Origin: Thozetella sp. PMI_491
Taxonomy: Eukaryota > Ascomycota > Sordariomycetes > Chaetosphaeriales > Chaetosphaeriaceae
NCBI GenBank assembly: GCA_021432635.1
Contig: MU270034.1
Coordinates: 591,966 to 655,965, forward strand
Direction: 5' to 3'
DNA length: 64,000 nucleotides
Under the pieces are notes generated by a model. It saw only the letters and a list, made by a program, of their open reading frames with translations, was not told the DNA's origin and did not search any database. A program made the translations under genes and the position numbers. Shown here piece after piece: positions 21,189 through 32,232 of this stretch; within the stretch, counting starts at the first letter, position 1; every line of letters begins with the position of its first letter.

Positions 21189-22751
21189 TTAAGTCGTGGC
21201 GCCTAGATCGGATAAAAAGGTCATGAACTTAATTCTTTCAGCTCGTATCGTCTTGTTGGTTTTGTGCGTTGGGCTTCGATAATGGATCCAATAGCCCTGT
21301 TCATCTTCTCTATGCCCGCGTGTAAGATGGCCCAGGCAAGTTTGAGTCATGTAGCCGAAGCGAGCGTTGAGATCTCCTCCCTCTTCCGTAAGCTGCACCA
21401 CTTTGTTTCGTTCCTTGTCACCTATGTCTTGGCCAGAGAGGCCAACATCAGTGACGTAGCAATGAAGTATGGAGTTCTTTAACTCCTGGGATTCCTCCGT
21501 TGAGAGTGGCCCCTTTACGACTAAATCGAGCAGCCGCTTGTGGGTTTCATCCTGGCTACTGAGATGAGAGTCTAGCCGCCGAGTAGCTTCCCGCGAGTGA
21601 CTTCCCAAAGACCCTCGCTTAGCCAATAACTTGATAACACTCAGGAACTCGTGTAAAGCCAAGTACCCATACCCCCACCGATCCGTGAGAAGTTCGATTG
21701 CTGACGGGGCTTCGGCACATTTTATTGCTGAACTGCCCTGCTCTGAATGTTCACAATGAAGCTCGGCGCCATGCTCCAAAAAGGTCTCTATCACCTCGGC
21801 CGGGTCAAGGCCTGGAACAGGCTCCCAGGAAGTAATAGAATCAAGATAGACGAATAGCGGTGTCATGTAGAAGTTGTAAACACATCCTTTCTGACCGTGA
21901 TGCTTGGCAGGGTGGCGTCTATTGATAGTGGCGCCATGATCCAAACACTTCTTCAGCATTAACATGTCGTTTCCCTTCCCTACTTGCTGTGCAGCGGCAA
22001 AGATGGGAATATGAGTGGGATAATCCGGAGGGAAGGGAATGTCGAGGCCATCAATTGTGGCGCCTTTTTCCAGGAGTAGATCGAAGAGCGGCATCTGGTA
22101 TTCTTGAACTGCTCTACTCAGAGGCGATATGGGAGAAGATCGTTTCGAATGTGCAATAGTGTTTGGATCAGCACCGTTCTCGACCATCAACTCCACTAAC
22201 CCTCGGGAGATTTCCGGCCGTAATATCGAGACAAGAGAAAGGCCGGTACCGACATTGTACTGTTTTTCGCATGACCGGCACGGCATCTGGAGACCGAGAC
22301 GTGCTTCGAGAAACAAGCGCAGAAAGGCCTCTCGACCTGGCGAGTAGAGCCGTCGCAAGAGAGCTGCTATCTGGCGAGGGTCCAATCCCCTGATATTTGC
22401 TCCGAGTTCCAGCAGTGTTTTGAAAGCATTCAGGTGGTTCTTCTTTGCCGCCAAGCCAAGAGTCGAACCTCTAACCGGCCTTTCCCTGCCACTAGGCCAA
22501 CCAACCTCGAATGTACTCTCTTGAGCCCCGTGAGCGACAGCCAAGCGGATAGTTCCGATATGACCATTTTGGCAGGCCCATTGCATGGCATTGCTGGCAC
22601 CACTGTCTCGCTGGTAGAGAGTGGCCTCGAGAGAGCGATGGAGGGCTCGACTACATCTTATCAGGTGCGCCAAATCCGCGCGAGCTAAGCCATCGGTGAT
22701 GGCCCGAAGCAACTCAACTGGCAAACCTTCGATGCTAGACGCCATACTCAA
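21189..22751 (-). CDS. F-box and ankyrin-repeat protein, 520 aa
   Basis: One exon, complete from ATG to stop; the Met at residue 3 is an alternative start. Residues 5-45 (GLPVELLRAITDGL, DLAHLIRCSRALH) form an F-box-like motif. Residues about 50-330 hold ankyrin-type helices (SNAMQWACQNGHIGTIRLAV, TLGLAAKKNHLNAFKTLLELGA, LVELMVENGADPN, LFDLLLEKGATIDG, MLKKCLDHGATIN, VIETFLEHGAELH). Such proteins usually act as SCF ubiquitin-ligase adaptors, with ankyrin repeats binding the target; target unknown. A CRSCEKQ CxxC pair between repeats could bind metal. It stands alone between two gene-poor stretches. Confidence 0.88.
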   Translation of the reverse strand: MSMASSIEGLPVELLRAITDGLARADLAHLIRCSRALHRSLEATLYQRDSGASNAMQWACQNGHIGTIRLAVAHGAQESTFEVGWPSGRERPVRGSTLGLAAKKNHLNAFKTLLELGANIRGLDPRQIAALLRRLYSPGREAFLRLFLEARLGLQMPCRSCEKQYNVGTGLSLVSILRPEISRGLVELMVENGADPNTIAHSKRSSPISPLSRAVQEYQMPLFDLLLEKGATIDGLDIPFPPDYPTHIPIFAAAQQVGKGNDMLMLKKCLDHGATINRRHPAKHHGQKGCVYNFYMTPLFVYLDSITSWEPVPGLDPAEVIETFLEHGAELHCEHSEQGSSAIKCAEAPSAIELLTDRWGYGYLALHEFLSVIKLLAKRGSLGSHSREATRRLDSHLSSQDETHKRLLDLVVKGPLSTEESQELKNSILHCYVTDVGLSGQDIGDKERNKVVQLTEEGGDLNARFGYMTQTCLGHLTRGHREDEQGYWIHYRSPTHKTNKTIRAERIKFMTFLSDLGATT

Positions 22752-24878
22752 TGGTCTCAGTTCGACTCAGCAGTGCGGCGGTAACGTGCAGCCTATCGCT
22801 AGCCTAGATCCCGTCTCATCCAAAGGACCGAAATTTGAGTGCGAGCGGGTCAAAGTTGGGGTCTCTGAAGTTGGACAAGGGAGATCTTTTCTCTAGAGAT
22901 AGCTGATGCCCAAGAATTCTATGCATCAGTGGCATGTGACTTGGCCTAGACCCTATTTAGCAAACTACATAAAGATGCTAAATGGTTATACAATGTACAC
23001 GTGGCAGGATCCTTCATGGTCCTGCAGTATGAGGGCAAGGACGATTCGGCCTACGGCCACCGTGTTAGTCGGACAACCAACATTTGGTACTCGGACACCT
23101 CTTTAACCAACCTATCAATATTTTGTAGAAATTTTCTTGATTTTTTTTTCGCCTCCAATATGGAGAAGCAATGGGAATAAAGCGCTAGTCCCTGTGGGAT
23201 GATGTTCGAGCTGTTCAGATTATTGCTTTGGAACTGCTACGGTGATGGGTAAGAATGTGCCCAAATACCGCCATGGAACTCTGATGAACACGACATCGCC
23301 CGAAATAGGAAAATTTCTAGTCTGGTATGGCTATCCCAATACCGTAAGTACTAAACTAGGTTATGGGTTCTTGTTTAGTTATAATAGGCAGTAGCTGTGC
23401 AAGCTTGCGCCCCGGCCAATATCAGCAAGTGTTACCGGCCTTCGCCAAGGCTTTCTATGCGTACCCAGCCCATATGGTTACTTCGCCGTGGAAAAGCAAC
23501 GTTGAGAACCAATGCATCCGCGTGAAACCACTTGGTAATGGTATTAGTCCTTCGGGTGGGCTGCAGCCTAGAAAAATTGCCTACGATTGTGAAAAGACTT
23601 TCCTAACTCGTCGCTCGACGGGAGGAAGCGGTCCACCTAATGGGAGATTCGGCCTACTCTAGTTAGAACAGGACCTCGTACGCTGCAGCTTACGCATATC
23701 GCCTCCGCGCTGAATGAGAGCGACCGAGAATTGGTACCGCGGCTCCTACCATCGCTTGCAGCGCCGAAGAGCTGGGGTATGAGCATGTGCATGCAGTCGG
23801 CTGGACTTTTGTTTTCCCATCCCTATACAGCATTGAAAGAGTAAGCAACAGGTACTTAAATTAAGAGAACTCATCCATAACACACACCATTTCTTACTGC
23901 ACGCCGCACACTGACCCACATTTCACGCTTAAACTTTTAGCGTCAGATTAGTGCCAACTAGCGCGTCACGCTGAACTAAAAGCAAATCATCGCTTTGACA
24001 TGCACGTAAACTTAAAAATGTCAACTGCCAGCTATCCAGCGAGGGTTGGTACCTGGCTAGCTAGTTAGATCTGGGAACGATTGTTTTTCTTGTAACAAGG
24101 ATACTTTAGTTCCCCACTAAGCAAGCGGCAAAGTTCTAAGCACTATTTAGCGCGGAACTTGGGCCGGTGTGCCGGGTGCAGTAAAAAAACAGTGGGTGTT
24201 ATGGATGAGTAATGCTAACAACTCTAACGCAATAACCCGACTACCCGCTAGGTCTTACTTCGTACCGACCCGTACTAACGAGCCAATGGAAACTCGACCG
24301 CAGCCCAAATAGTGGGGACAATAAAATAAACGAATGTAGCAGATGCCACTCAATCTGGGCCGTCGCCTCGAGGCCATCATTAAAGGCAGTTGCATGACAA
24401 TCCGTCGTAGAGGATATCAGGCTAGCCATTTTAGCGGACCACCCGCCGACCAATGCCACTAGCCGAATCTAGAAAGCACACACTTCAAGGAAGGATGGAT
24501 TTTATAGTGACATCGCCTATGCAAAACACCGCCGCCGCCCGCCGAGGTGACGTGAGCCGTTTCCGTGTTAGGCGCCTCCTCTCAGGCTTGACTAAGCAAG
24601 TTATGGCCGCTGGCCGAGCAGGGGATCTTCTATTATGGTTCATGGTCGATTACACCTCATAGGTGACTTAGTCAGGGCAACAGAGTGAATGATAATTCCT
24701 GCAGGACCGTACTCTTCCATGTAAGCTGCCAAGACGGGGAACGGGGTCCTGGTGCATGCGTGTGGGAAACTTGAATTCAAATCTAACTACAACTTGGAAA
24801 CTAACTTTGATCAAGAAACAAAAGCGAGATAGCACGACAGGAAACCAAACTGGCCACCGCATTCTACAAAGTTACAGG
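22752..24878. other. Gene-poor stretch, 2.1 kb
   Basis: No supportable gene. An open frame at 23363-23662 (plus) of about 100 codons has no signal peptide or motif. The region is dense in stops in other frames. No repeats with clear boundaries were seen. Confidence 0.5.
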
Positions 24879-25904
24879 TTAGACTGTGATCCTGTTCACC
24901 ATACTGTATCGCCCCTTGTCTCTCTTGACCGCGAGGCGACCGAGAGTTGTGTCGAGGACGCAGCCACACGCAATGGCCGAGTCTCTGGCAGCATTGATGG
25001 CCTTCATATGAGCTCGGTTACTGTAATCAGTCTTCGGGCCGGGGTCATTAGCGTAGTTGCTCTGGGCCGTTCTGAGTCTGTCCTCGATATCAGGAATGGT
25101 GGCCTGGTACTTGTTTATAGTTGCCTCCACGTCGATGACGGAGAAGTCTCTTCCCGCAGTGAAACTCGACTTTATCTGCTTCGTCTCAACTACCACTCCC
25201 AGAGAGGTGTCGGCGTTGAAGGCCTTGATCCTAAACGGCTCCGTGTCTTTCCATCGAAGCTCCGTGGTTATCTTGGACGACAGCTTGCCGAGATCCAGTA
25301 TTTTAGCCTCGTCGGCGCTAATATGAGTGCCGCGAGCGTCCCGTGCAGCGGAAATCTTGGTTCCCATGTTTGCCAAAATTTCGTAGTAATCACCACCGGC
25401 ACCGATGATGTCCGGGCATAGGTTTGAGTTGAAGGTCCAGCCGTTAACCTTAACTAGCTTCCCATTGATATTGAACCGGGCCTGGTTGACCTTCTCGAAC
25501 ACAAATTTGAAGTTGTCAAGCTGGCTAACCCGCGGCACCGGGTTCTCGATTCCCGTGGTCTTGCCAGGCTCCATGGAAGGCGTGGTGAAACTACCCGGGG
25601 CGGCGTTCATCGTTGGTGCGTAAATGTGCTCAATTAGCTCGTCGAGGTTGCAGCGCCCCGCCCTTGTGCCCAAGCATCCAGGAGCAATGGTGTAAATGTA
25701 GGCGGGGTCCGCGCTATGCAGCATCTCTTCGGCCAGATAGGCAGTATAGATGAGGACGCTGGGTACGCAGGTTATTACAAGACAGGTATGGGTACGAGTG
25801 TTGAATCTGGCTTACCGTTCTGCTGATCCACGTTCTCCTACTGCTCCCACGAGGGGCACAGAGGAGCCCAAGATGGCTGCACATACAGCCCAAGGAAACT
25901 TCAT
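24879..25904 (-). CDS. Secreted protein of unknown function, 322 aa
   Basis: Two exons: 25816-25904 and 24879-25758, joined by a 57-bp intron with GTAAGC donor and CCCAG acceptor; total length is a multiple of three. Residues 1-22 are a signal peptide ending near LVGA. The mature part starts with ERVLIYTAYLAEEMLHS and IYTIAPGC, continues with a GRCNLDELIEHI motif, and has a single LCPDI and a CGC near the C-terminus. I do not recognise the family. The even mixture of alpha and beta segments suggests a folded globular domain. It lies 0.9 kb upstream of the chitinase gene in divergent orientation, so they may share a promoter region. Confidence 0.78.
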
Positions 25905-26781
25905 GGTTGGGCTTTATACGCATTTATGTGAGATGGATAGATTCCAAGAGCTGGGGCAACACGGAGAGGGCTGAAGATTCCAAAAAAAAAAAAAAATGTT
26001 AAAAAGTTAAAGACGAAGGGGGCGAGTGGACGTGGGTCGCACGCACCGACACGTTATTGCTGATATCCCATTTAAAGGGAAAGAGATGGAAGCTGAGTCG
26101 AGTGCTCGAGAACCTAACTGTCAAGAGGGGAACCAGAGAACTCTAGATTGCATCGGGTATGATGATATTGGAGAATAACGTTACCATGTGTAAGCGAATT
26201 AGAGCAGTCAAGATACGGGCTACAACATGTCCGCGCTTGAGGCAGCAGTCTATCGTGTATTTCATCCAATCGCAATACAGCAATGCCAAGGGCTGACAAT
26301 CAATAACAGGGGGTAAAGTTAAAGTGTTAGAAGGGCGGATCAAAATAGGGACTTTGCGTTACCCCAATGGGTAATATTGCCATCGCAAGCTCGGGCCGAC
26401 TTCAGGCCAGTCCAGGTCACACTCCCACGGGAGGCCTGGCCCATGAAATTAATTGAAAGTACATGCCATTGGAACAATTGTGTGGGCAAGGCATTTTAGC
26501 ACTTGGCATCTAGGTTAACGAGGTCGGAATGGCCGAGTTGTGTTCCAATGAGAATTGAGTCTCTTCCTCTCTCGGATACTATGTCTGCCTGGTGGCCAAC
26601 TGCCTTATAACCAGAGACTCCTTCCACCGTTAGTGAAGAGTTTAAGCCACAACCAAAGCTTTGGGCTTTGAGCCTCGTCATTCCCTCCTTCTGCAAGCCT
26701 GTATAAGCTTTTCAGTCACCAGAAGGCTCAGTACAAGTCAACGTCGGTTAGTTAGGCCGCTTCTTTCATGGTCCATCAATC
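25905..26781. other. Divergent intergenic region (secreted protein / chitinase)
   Basis: This 877-bp region separates two divergent genes and should hold both promoters. It contains a poly-A run at about 25982-25996. No gene seen. Confidence 0.45.
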
Positions 26782-29700
26782 ATGCGGTTGGTTCCACGTC
26801 GTTCCGCCTTCGTCATGGCGGTAGCCGCCTGGACCTCTCTGGCCGTTCAAACATTCGCCCAGACGGCCCAGCCCAGTAGTTTCTTCTCGGCCACTCATCC
26901 CTGCCCTGCCTCTTGCGAGGGCAAACCGGAAAACTGGACGTTATACTCGTCTGTTGAGCGACTCGGGGTTTGCAACCAGCCCATGATGCTGGACTTTGCC
27001 ATCTACAACCCTCTAGAAGATCCCGCCACCACCGTCAAGCTGCGTGCCTGCACTGCTGGAGACGAAAATGACCTCGATAACGCTCTCCTGCCCACGACCA
27101 GCGAGAATGTCCAGCGCTCAGTACCACTCTGGGTGTCTTCGAAGATCGCCGCCCAGGGCTCGGCCATCTGCATAGAGAAGAGCGAGACTAAGCTGGTCAC
27201 CTTGGATGTGGCCATCAGCAGCAACCAAGGCGCAACAAGCGGGCACAATCTCCATGCTGCCCTTGACCAAATCCGGGGCTACATGGGAGACTCAGAAAAC
27301 TGCGACACAGGCTTCATTGTTGGCTTTGCCCGCCAGGCCGCAGTCGCTGTTTACAGCGGCGCTGCCATCGACAACGCTGCCACCGTATCCGCCGTGCTCC
27401 AGCAGCTCATGGCTCAGGTTGACTCCAGCAACATGACAGCACCGAAGAGCATAGTTACCCAGCTCTGCGGCGAAAATCGCACCGCTGATTATACGTTCGG
27501 GATAGCGATCGACACGACAGGTGACCTGGCCGCGGTGCAGCAGTCGGTCAAGGCCTGGAGTGACGCCGTCTGCGTCAACGGAACCCAGGCGACCAGCCAA
27601 CTCAAGGATGTGAGCATTGTGCAGAGCCCTCTCGCTCTGCCGGACACCACTGCTGCCAATTGGACTCTTACGAATGGTACCATCAGCGCTCGAAGCCTAG
27701 AAGCGCGTGCCGACTGCAGAACCGTTACGGTCGTCTCGGGGGATTCCTGTGGCTCCCTGGCGTCCAAGTGTGGCATCACCGCCGCCCAGTTCACCCAGTT
27801 CAACCCGAGCTCAACGCTTTGCTCCACTCTGCAGATAGGCCAGAGGGTTTGCTGTTCGAGCGGAACTTTGCCAGACATTCGCCCTAAACCCAACCCGGAC
27901 GGGTCCTGCTCGACCTACACCGTCAAGTCTGGAGATTGGTGCGCGGCTATTGCGGCGGCAGTCGGCCTCCAGGCTGCTGATCTGGACACTTTTAATGCCG
28001 GCACCACATGGGGCTGGTCCGGGTGCAACAATCTGTTTGTCGGCATCAATATCTGCCTCAGCACGGGAACTCCGCCACTGCCGGCTCCCGTCACCAACGC
28101 CGTATGCGGTCCTACAGTCCCTGGCTCCCCCGCCCCTAATGCCTCACAGAACCTTGGAGATATGAACCCATGTCCTTTGAAGTCATGCTGCAATATCTGG
28201 GGCCAGTGCGGGATCACACCGGAATACTGTGATGCTACGCGAGGTCCAACCAACAACCCCGGGACGGCCCCGCCTGGCAAGAACGGTTGTATATCTAACT
28301 GCGGCATCAGTATAGCAAACCAACAGCAACCAGGAAGCTTCATCAAAGTTGGATACTACGAGTCGTGGAACTGGGACCGCGAATGTCTCAACTACAGGCC
28401 AATCCAGATGGCCGCAACAGACTACACGCACGCGCACTGGGGATTTGCTGCCCTCGATAGCAGTTTCAATATTATTATCGACGATGCGTACAACCAGCTA
28501 CCCGATTTCCTCTCACTGCCTCAAAAGAAAATTCTTTCCTTTGGCGGCTGGGGCTTCTCCACCGAGCCTGCCACTTTCGAGCTGCTGCGCAATGCCATGA
28601 ACCCGGGCAACGCCGGCACCTTTGCCCAGAATATTGTGAACTACTTGAACGCTCATGGCTGGGATGGTGTCGATATCGACTGGGAATACCCAGGTGTAGG
28701 ACTACCTAAGAACCTCCCGGCGAGAAGCGAGCGTTTCTAACCTGTTTCTTAGGCCCCTGATATCCCCGGAATCCCCCCCGGTCTGGCTTCAGACGGCCCC
28801 AACTATCTCGCCTTTCTCAAGCTGCTCAAGAGCAAGCTGCCATCGGGCAAATCCATGTCTATTGCTGCTCCTGCGTCGTACTGGTATCTGAAAGCATTCC
28901 CCATTGCTGAGATGGCACAGTACCTCGACTATATCGTCTACATGACGTATGATCTCCACGGTGAGCTCACGAATCGCGCCCTACGTCTTGTTGGCCTTAC
29001 GACTCTAATGCGGAGAGAATAGGGCAATGGGACTACGGGAACCAGTTCAGTCAGGAGGGCTGCCTGTCTGGGAACTGTCTTCGCAGCCACGGTGAGTACC
29101 GAGATCTCTAATGTCGATACCTTCACTTTTGGATGCTCTGCTGACGTTTCTTACCTCGAAGTCAACTTGACGGAAACAACGTACGCCCTATCTATGAGTA
29201 AGTTCTTTCGACCCTTGGCTTTCCTTACTGGTTCATTCTAGTTGACCATGTCCAATACAGTCACAAAAGCTGGCGTGCCCACGAATAAGATTACCGTGGG
29301 TGTCTCGAGCTACGGTCGATCATTTAAAATGACCCAGCCTGGCTGCAGTGGCCCCATGTGCCCCTATGCAGGACCTGAGTCGCAAGCCGCGCCGGGCCAA
29401 TGCACAGTGACGCCGGGATACATCTCCAATGCCGAGATCGAATCACTTGTCTTCTTGGCCGATTCGTCCACCCAAGTGATATGGGATGAAGCCAGCAGCT
29501 CGGACATATTGGTCTACAACGGAGATGAGTGGGTTGCCTACATGTCTGACAACACCAAAAAGATTCGTGTCGATACCTATCGGAGCCTCGGGTTCGCTGG
29601 CACAGTCGACTGGGCCGTTGATCTCCAGAACTTTGGAGACTTTGACGGCGACCCGGCCGGTGAAGAAGGCGGCGACGAGCCGATAACGTCTCCGTTGACG

Positions 29701-31038
29701 CCCTGCACCGATACATATGGTAGCATTGAAGCTTTGGATGCAGCCGCCTCGAAGATTCCCATGCATTGCAGACCGGTGTATACTCTCGCGGTTCTCCAGA
29801 GCATGCTCAAGGACACAATTGCGAACTATACAAACATGTTGAACCACGGATACGACGGCAAATTCAACACGTACTCCAAGGCCGTTGCAGACAGCGCCTC
29901 GACCCAGGTCAAGAACTTTGTGATGGGCAACGGGAACAAGTATTTCACATGCGTCGTCGCCGAGTTGGGAGGATGCTGTGAGAAGTGCGGGGCCGGGCCG
30001 CACCAGCCGAATGACTGCTTTTATTGCTTCGACGGTCCGTGCACGATAAAATGTATCGCGGGCGTGGACTGCCCGCAGAAAAGGTGGGAGATGTCGCCTC
30101 TTGAGATGTCGCCGCTCGAATACCGTGAGACCGGGCCCGGGAACGGCGGAGGTGGCCTACCGACCGAGGTGGACGCCCTGAAGTGGACGAACGTTACGGA
30201 GCCATGTCCGCCTGACTACTCAATGCGCGGGCCGGGCCCAGACAACCCATATACACAGACGGTCTATTGGTCGCTCAGCAAAGGGGACGAGTTCTTTGCC
30301 GATCTCTTGTCCAGCACGGGTATTCCAAAGGACAAGATTGGCTTCGCCGACGTGGACCGTGGCCAGCCCTGTGCGCCAACCTCGGGCCCAGATGCGATGT
30401 GTCGTGCAATCGGCATGGACCACGGCTTCCCAGTACCCCAAGGCTTCGGTCAGGGTGATGTGACGAACCCGAAGGACCTGGTGCAGGCGGCTCTATCGAA
30501 GATCCAGAACTTCATGCCACAGATCGAAAGCGCTACCAAAGAGCTGAGCATGGACAGTTGGTACGGCGACTGGGCCGACTTGCTCGACACGGTCTCCATG
30601 CCCGTATTCATGCTGGCGGCCGCTGTCGAAAATATGGCCACTATCGAGGAGACTGCCGACGAGATCGACGAGGAGAGGCGCAAAGCCATCATTCTGGCCT
30701 TCCTGGGAGCCATCCTTTTCATCGTCCCGGTCATCGGCGAGGTGGTCGGCTCTATTGCTGAGTTGGGTAATATCGCTGCTATCATCACTACCCTTGGTGC
30801 CGTCGGCAACGTCGCTCTAGACATTTACACAATAGTTGACGATCCGGCCAACGCCCCGCTCGCCATCTTCGACATTGTGCTTAGCCCGCTTGCCCTAGCC
30901 GATGCTGCCGCTCTTGCCAGGGCGGCGAGCTTCCGTCGCGCTATGTCGGCCGATGATATCGCCAAGCTAGGAGAGAAGGTGTCCACGCGGATGAATACTG
31001 TGAAGAAGCTCACGGGCAAGTGCACGAAGAGCGATTAA
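26782..31038 (+). CDS. GH18 chitinase, class C (LysM-LysM-CBM18-GH18 with long C-terminus), 1334 aa
   Basis: Five exons in phase: 26782-28695, 28753-28960, 29023-29091, 29162-29197 and 29261-31038. A signal peptide ends near residue 27. Two LysM modules lie near 311-358 (TVVSGDSCGSLASKCG) and 375-425 (YTVKSGDWCAAIA), and a Cys-rich CBM18-type chitin-binding module near 441-506 (CCNIWGQCG). The GH18 barrel starts near 521 (GYYESWNWDR) and carries DGVDIDWE at 628-635 with the catalytic Glu; intron 1 falls just after it. SSYGRSFKM is a later barrel motif. The roughly 470-residue C-terminal extension, with a Cys-rich part and hydrophobic helices, is typical of killer-toxin-like class C chitinases. 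Predicted to hydrolyse chitin outside the cell, in wall remodelling or attack on other fungi. Confidence 0.92.
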
Positions 31039-32232
31039 ACGGGCGAGGGTTGTACATACGACATACTACCTTCGGGTGCGCCCCGGAGCTACAGGTAGTA
31101 GGGTCGACCGAAGTTATTTAAGTGTTGGTTCGACCAATCTATATAAGAGATGTTAGATTTGTGCTCCTAGCCACCTGTTTCAGTAGCTAGGCCTAAATCT
31201 CCTCACCTTTAAACCTGGGAAAGAGCATAGTAGAGTTATTTCAAGAATACACCAGATGAGCAGATGCATGCGAGGGATAAGGGTAATAGAGTATACTCAC
31301 GTCATAACTGGTGGAAGTAGTGCTGTGAGATCTAAGTTCCTTCGTTTTATCTATATCCCACAAGTAGAGAATGCAGGCTATGTCGGTGATTTGACAGTCG
31401 TCCATGGTAACGAGGTTATGAGCAATGCGTCGATCTTCCAGCCACATTCTGCACTTGCGATCAAATCTCTAGTTTAAGTGCTCCACATTCTTTTGTCCTG
31501 GAGGCTTGCAGTGGCCTCTCAGCTCTTTCGCTCTGGGAAAACTATAGTTTCTTGTTGGCAGTGTTGTCATTACTCTTGAGTAGCGTGGTTTTGACGGCTC
31601 ACCCTTGTCTAGGTCCATCGTCTCTTCCAGTATACTCACGTACTCGCTCAAAACCTCGTCTTCCTTCACTTCACACTTCTACTCGCAACTATTCTCCAAG
31701 CTGCACGCCTTAAGGGAAGTCTATTTGGATGCCTTAGACGAATAAAAGGCGATAAGATGTGCAGACATGTCTGCCGAATAAACTTCCCTGAGTCATATAT
31801 TAGGCTCTGCGCCAATGTCCGGGCTGCATTACACACTCTTAGAGATATTCTCCAGCTAGAGGCATGAAATATGTTCCATCATTGTCAGCGAATAAAGCTA
31901 ACTAGTATCTCTAGCCTAGTGCTAGAATAATGCGTCGCTAGGCCCGCGGCATGCTTCATAAACTCTACCCCCTATTTTAAATATCGCACAGACCACTTTT
32001 CTATAAGCTCTGCTAAAGTTCGTCAATTACTTAGTATTACGGTATAGAGAGCATAAAAGACTCTAAAACTCCTTGTGTTTCAAATTTTAATCAATAGATT
32101 GTGGCTATATCACAGCATGTCCACTCGTAAATTAGCTGTAAGACCACCGAAGAAAACATAGGATAGAGGAGAGTAAACGAGTTTTAGGAGACAAAAGCTA
32201 GGCATTATGAACCCACGCTGCATTTTTCCAGA
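31039..32232. other. Intergenic stretch downstream of the chitinase
   Basis: Convergent intergenic region of 1.2 kb holding the 3' ends of the chitinase and the kinase gene. AT-rich around 31860-32110. No gene seen. Confidence 0.45.

Noticed and set aside
24756-25421. 221-codon open frame on the plus strand
   Set aside because: It is antisense to the secreted-protein gene, which has a signal peptide and a clean intron.
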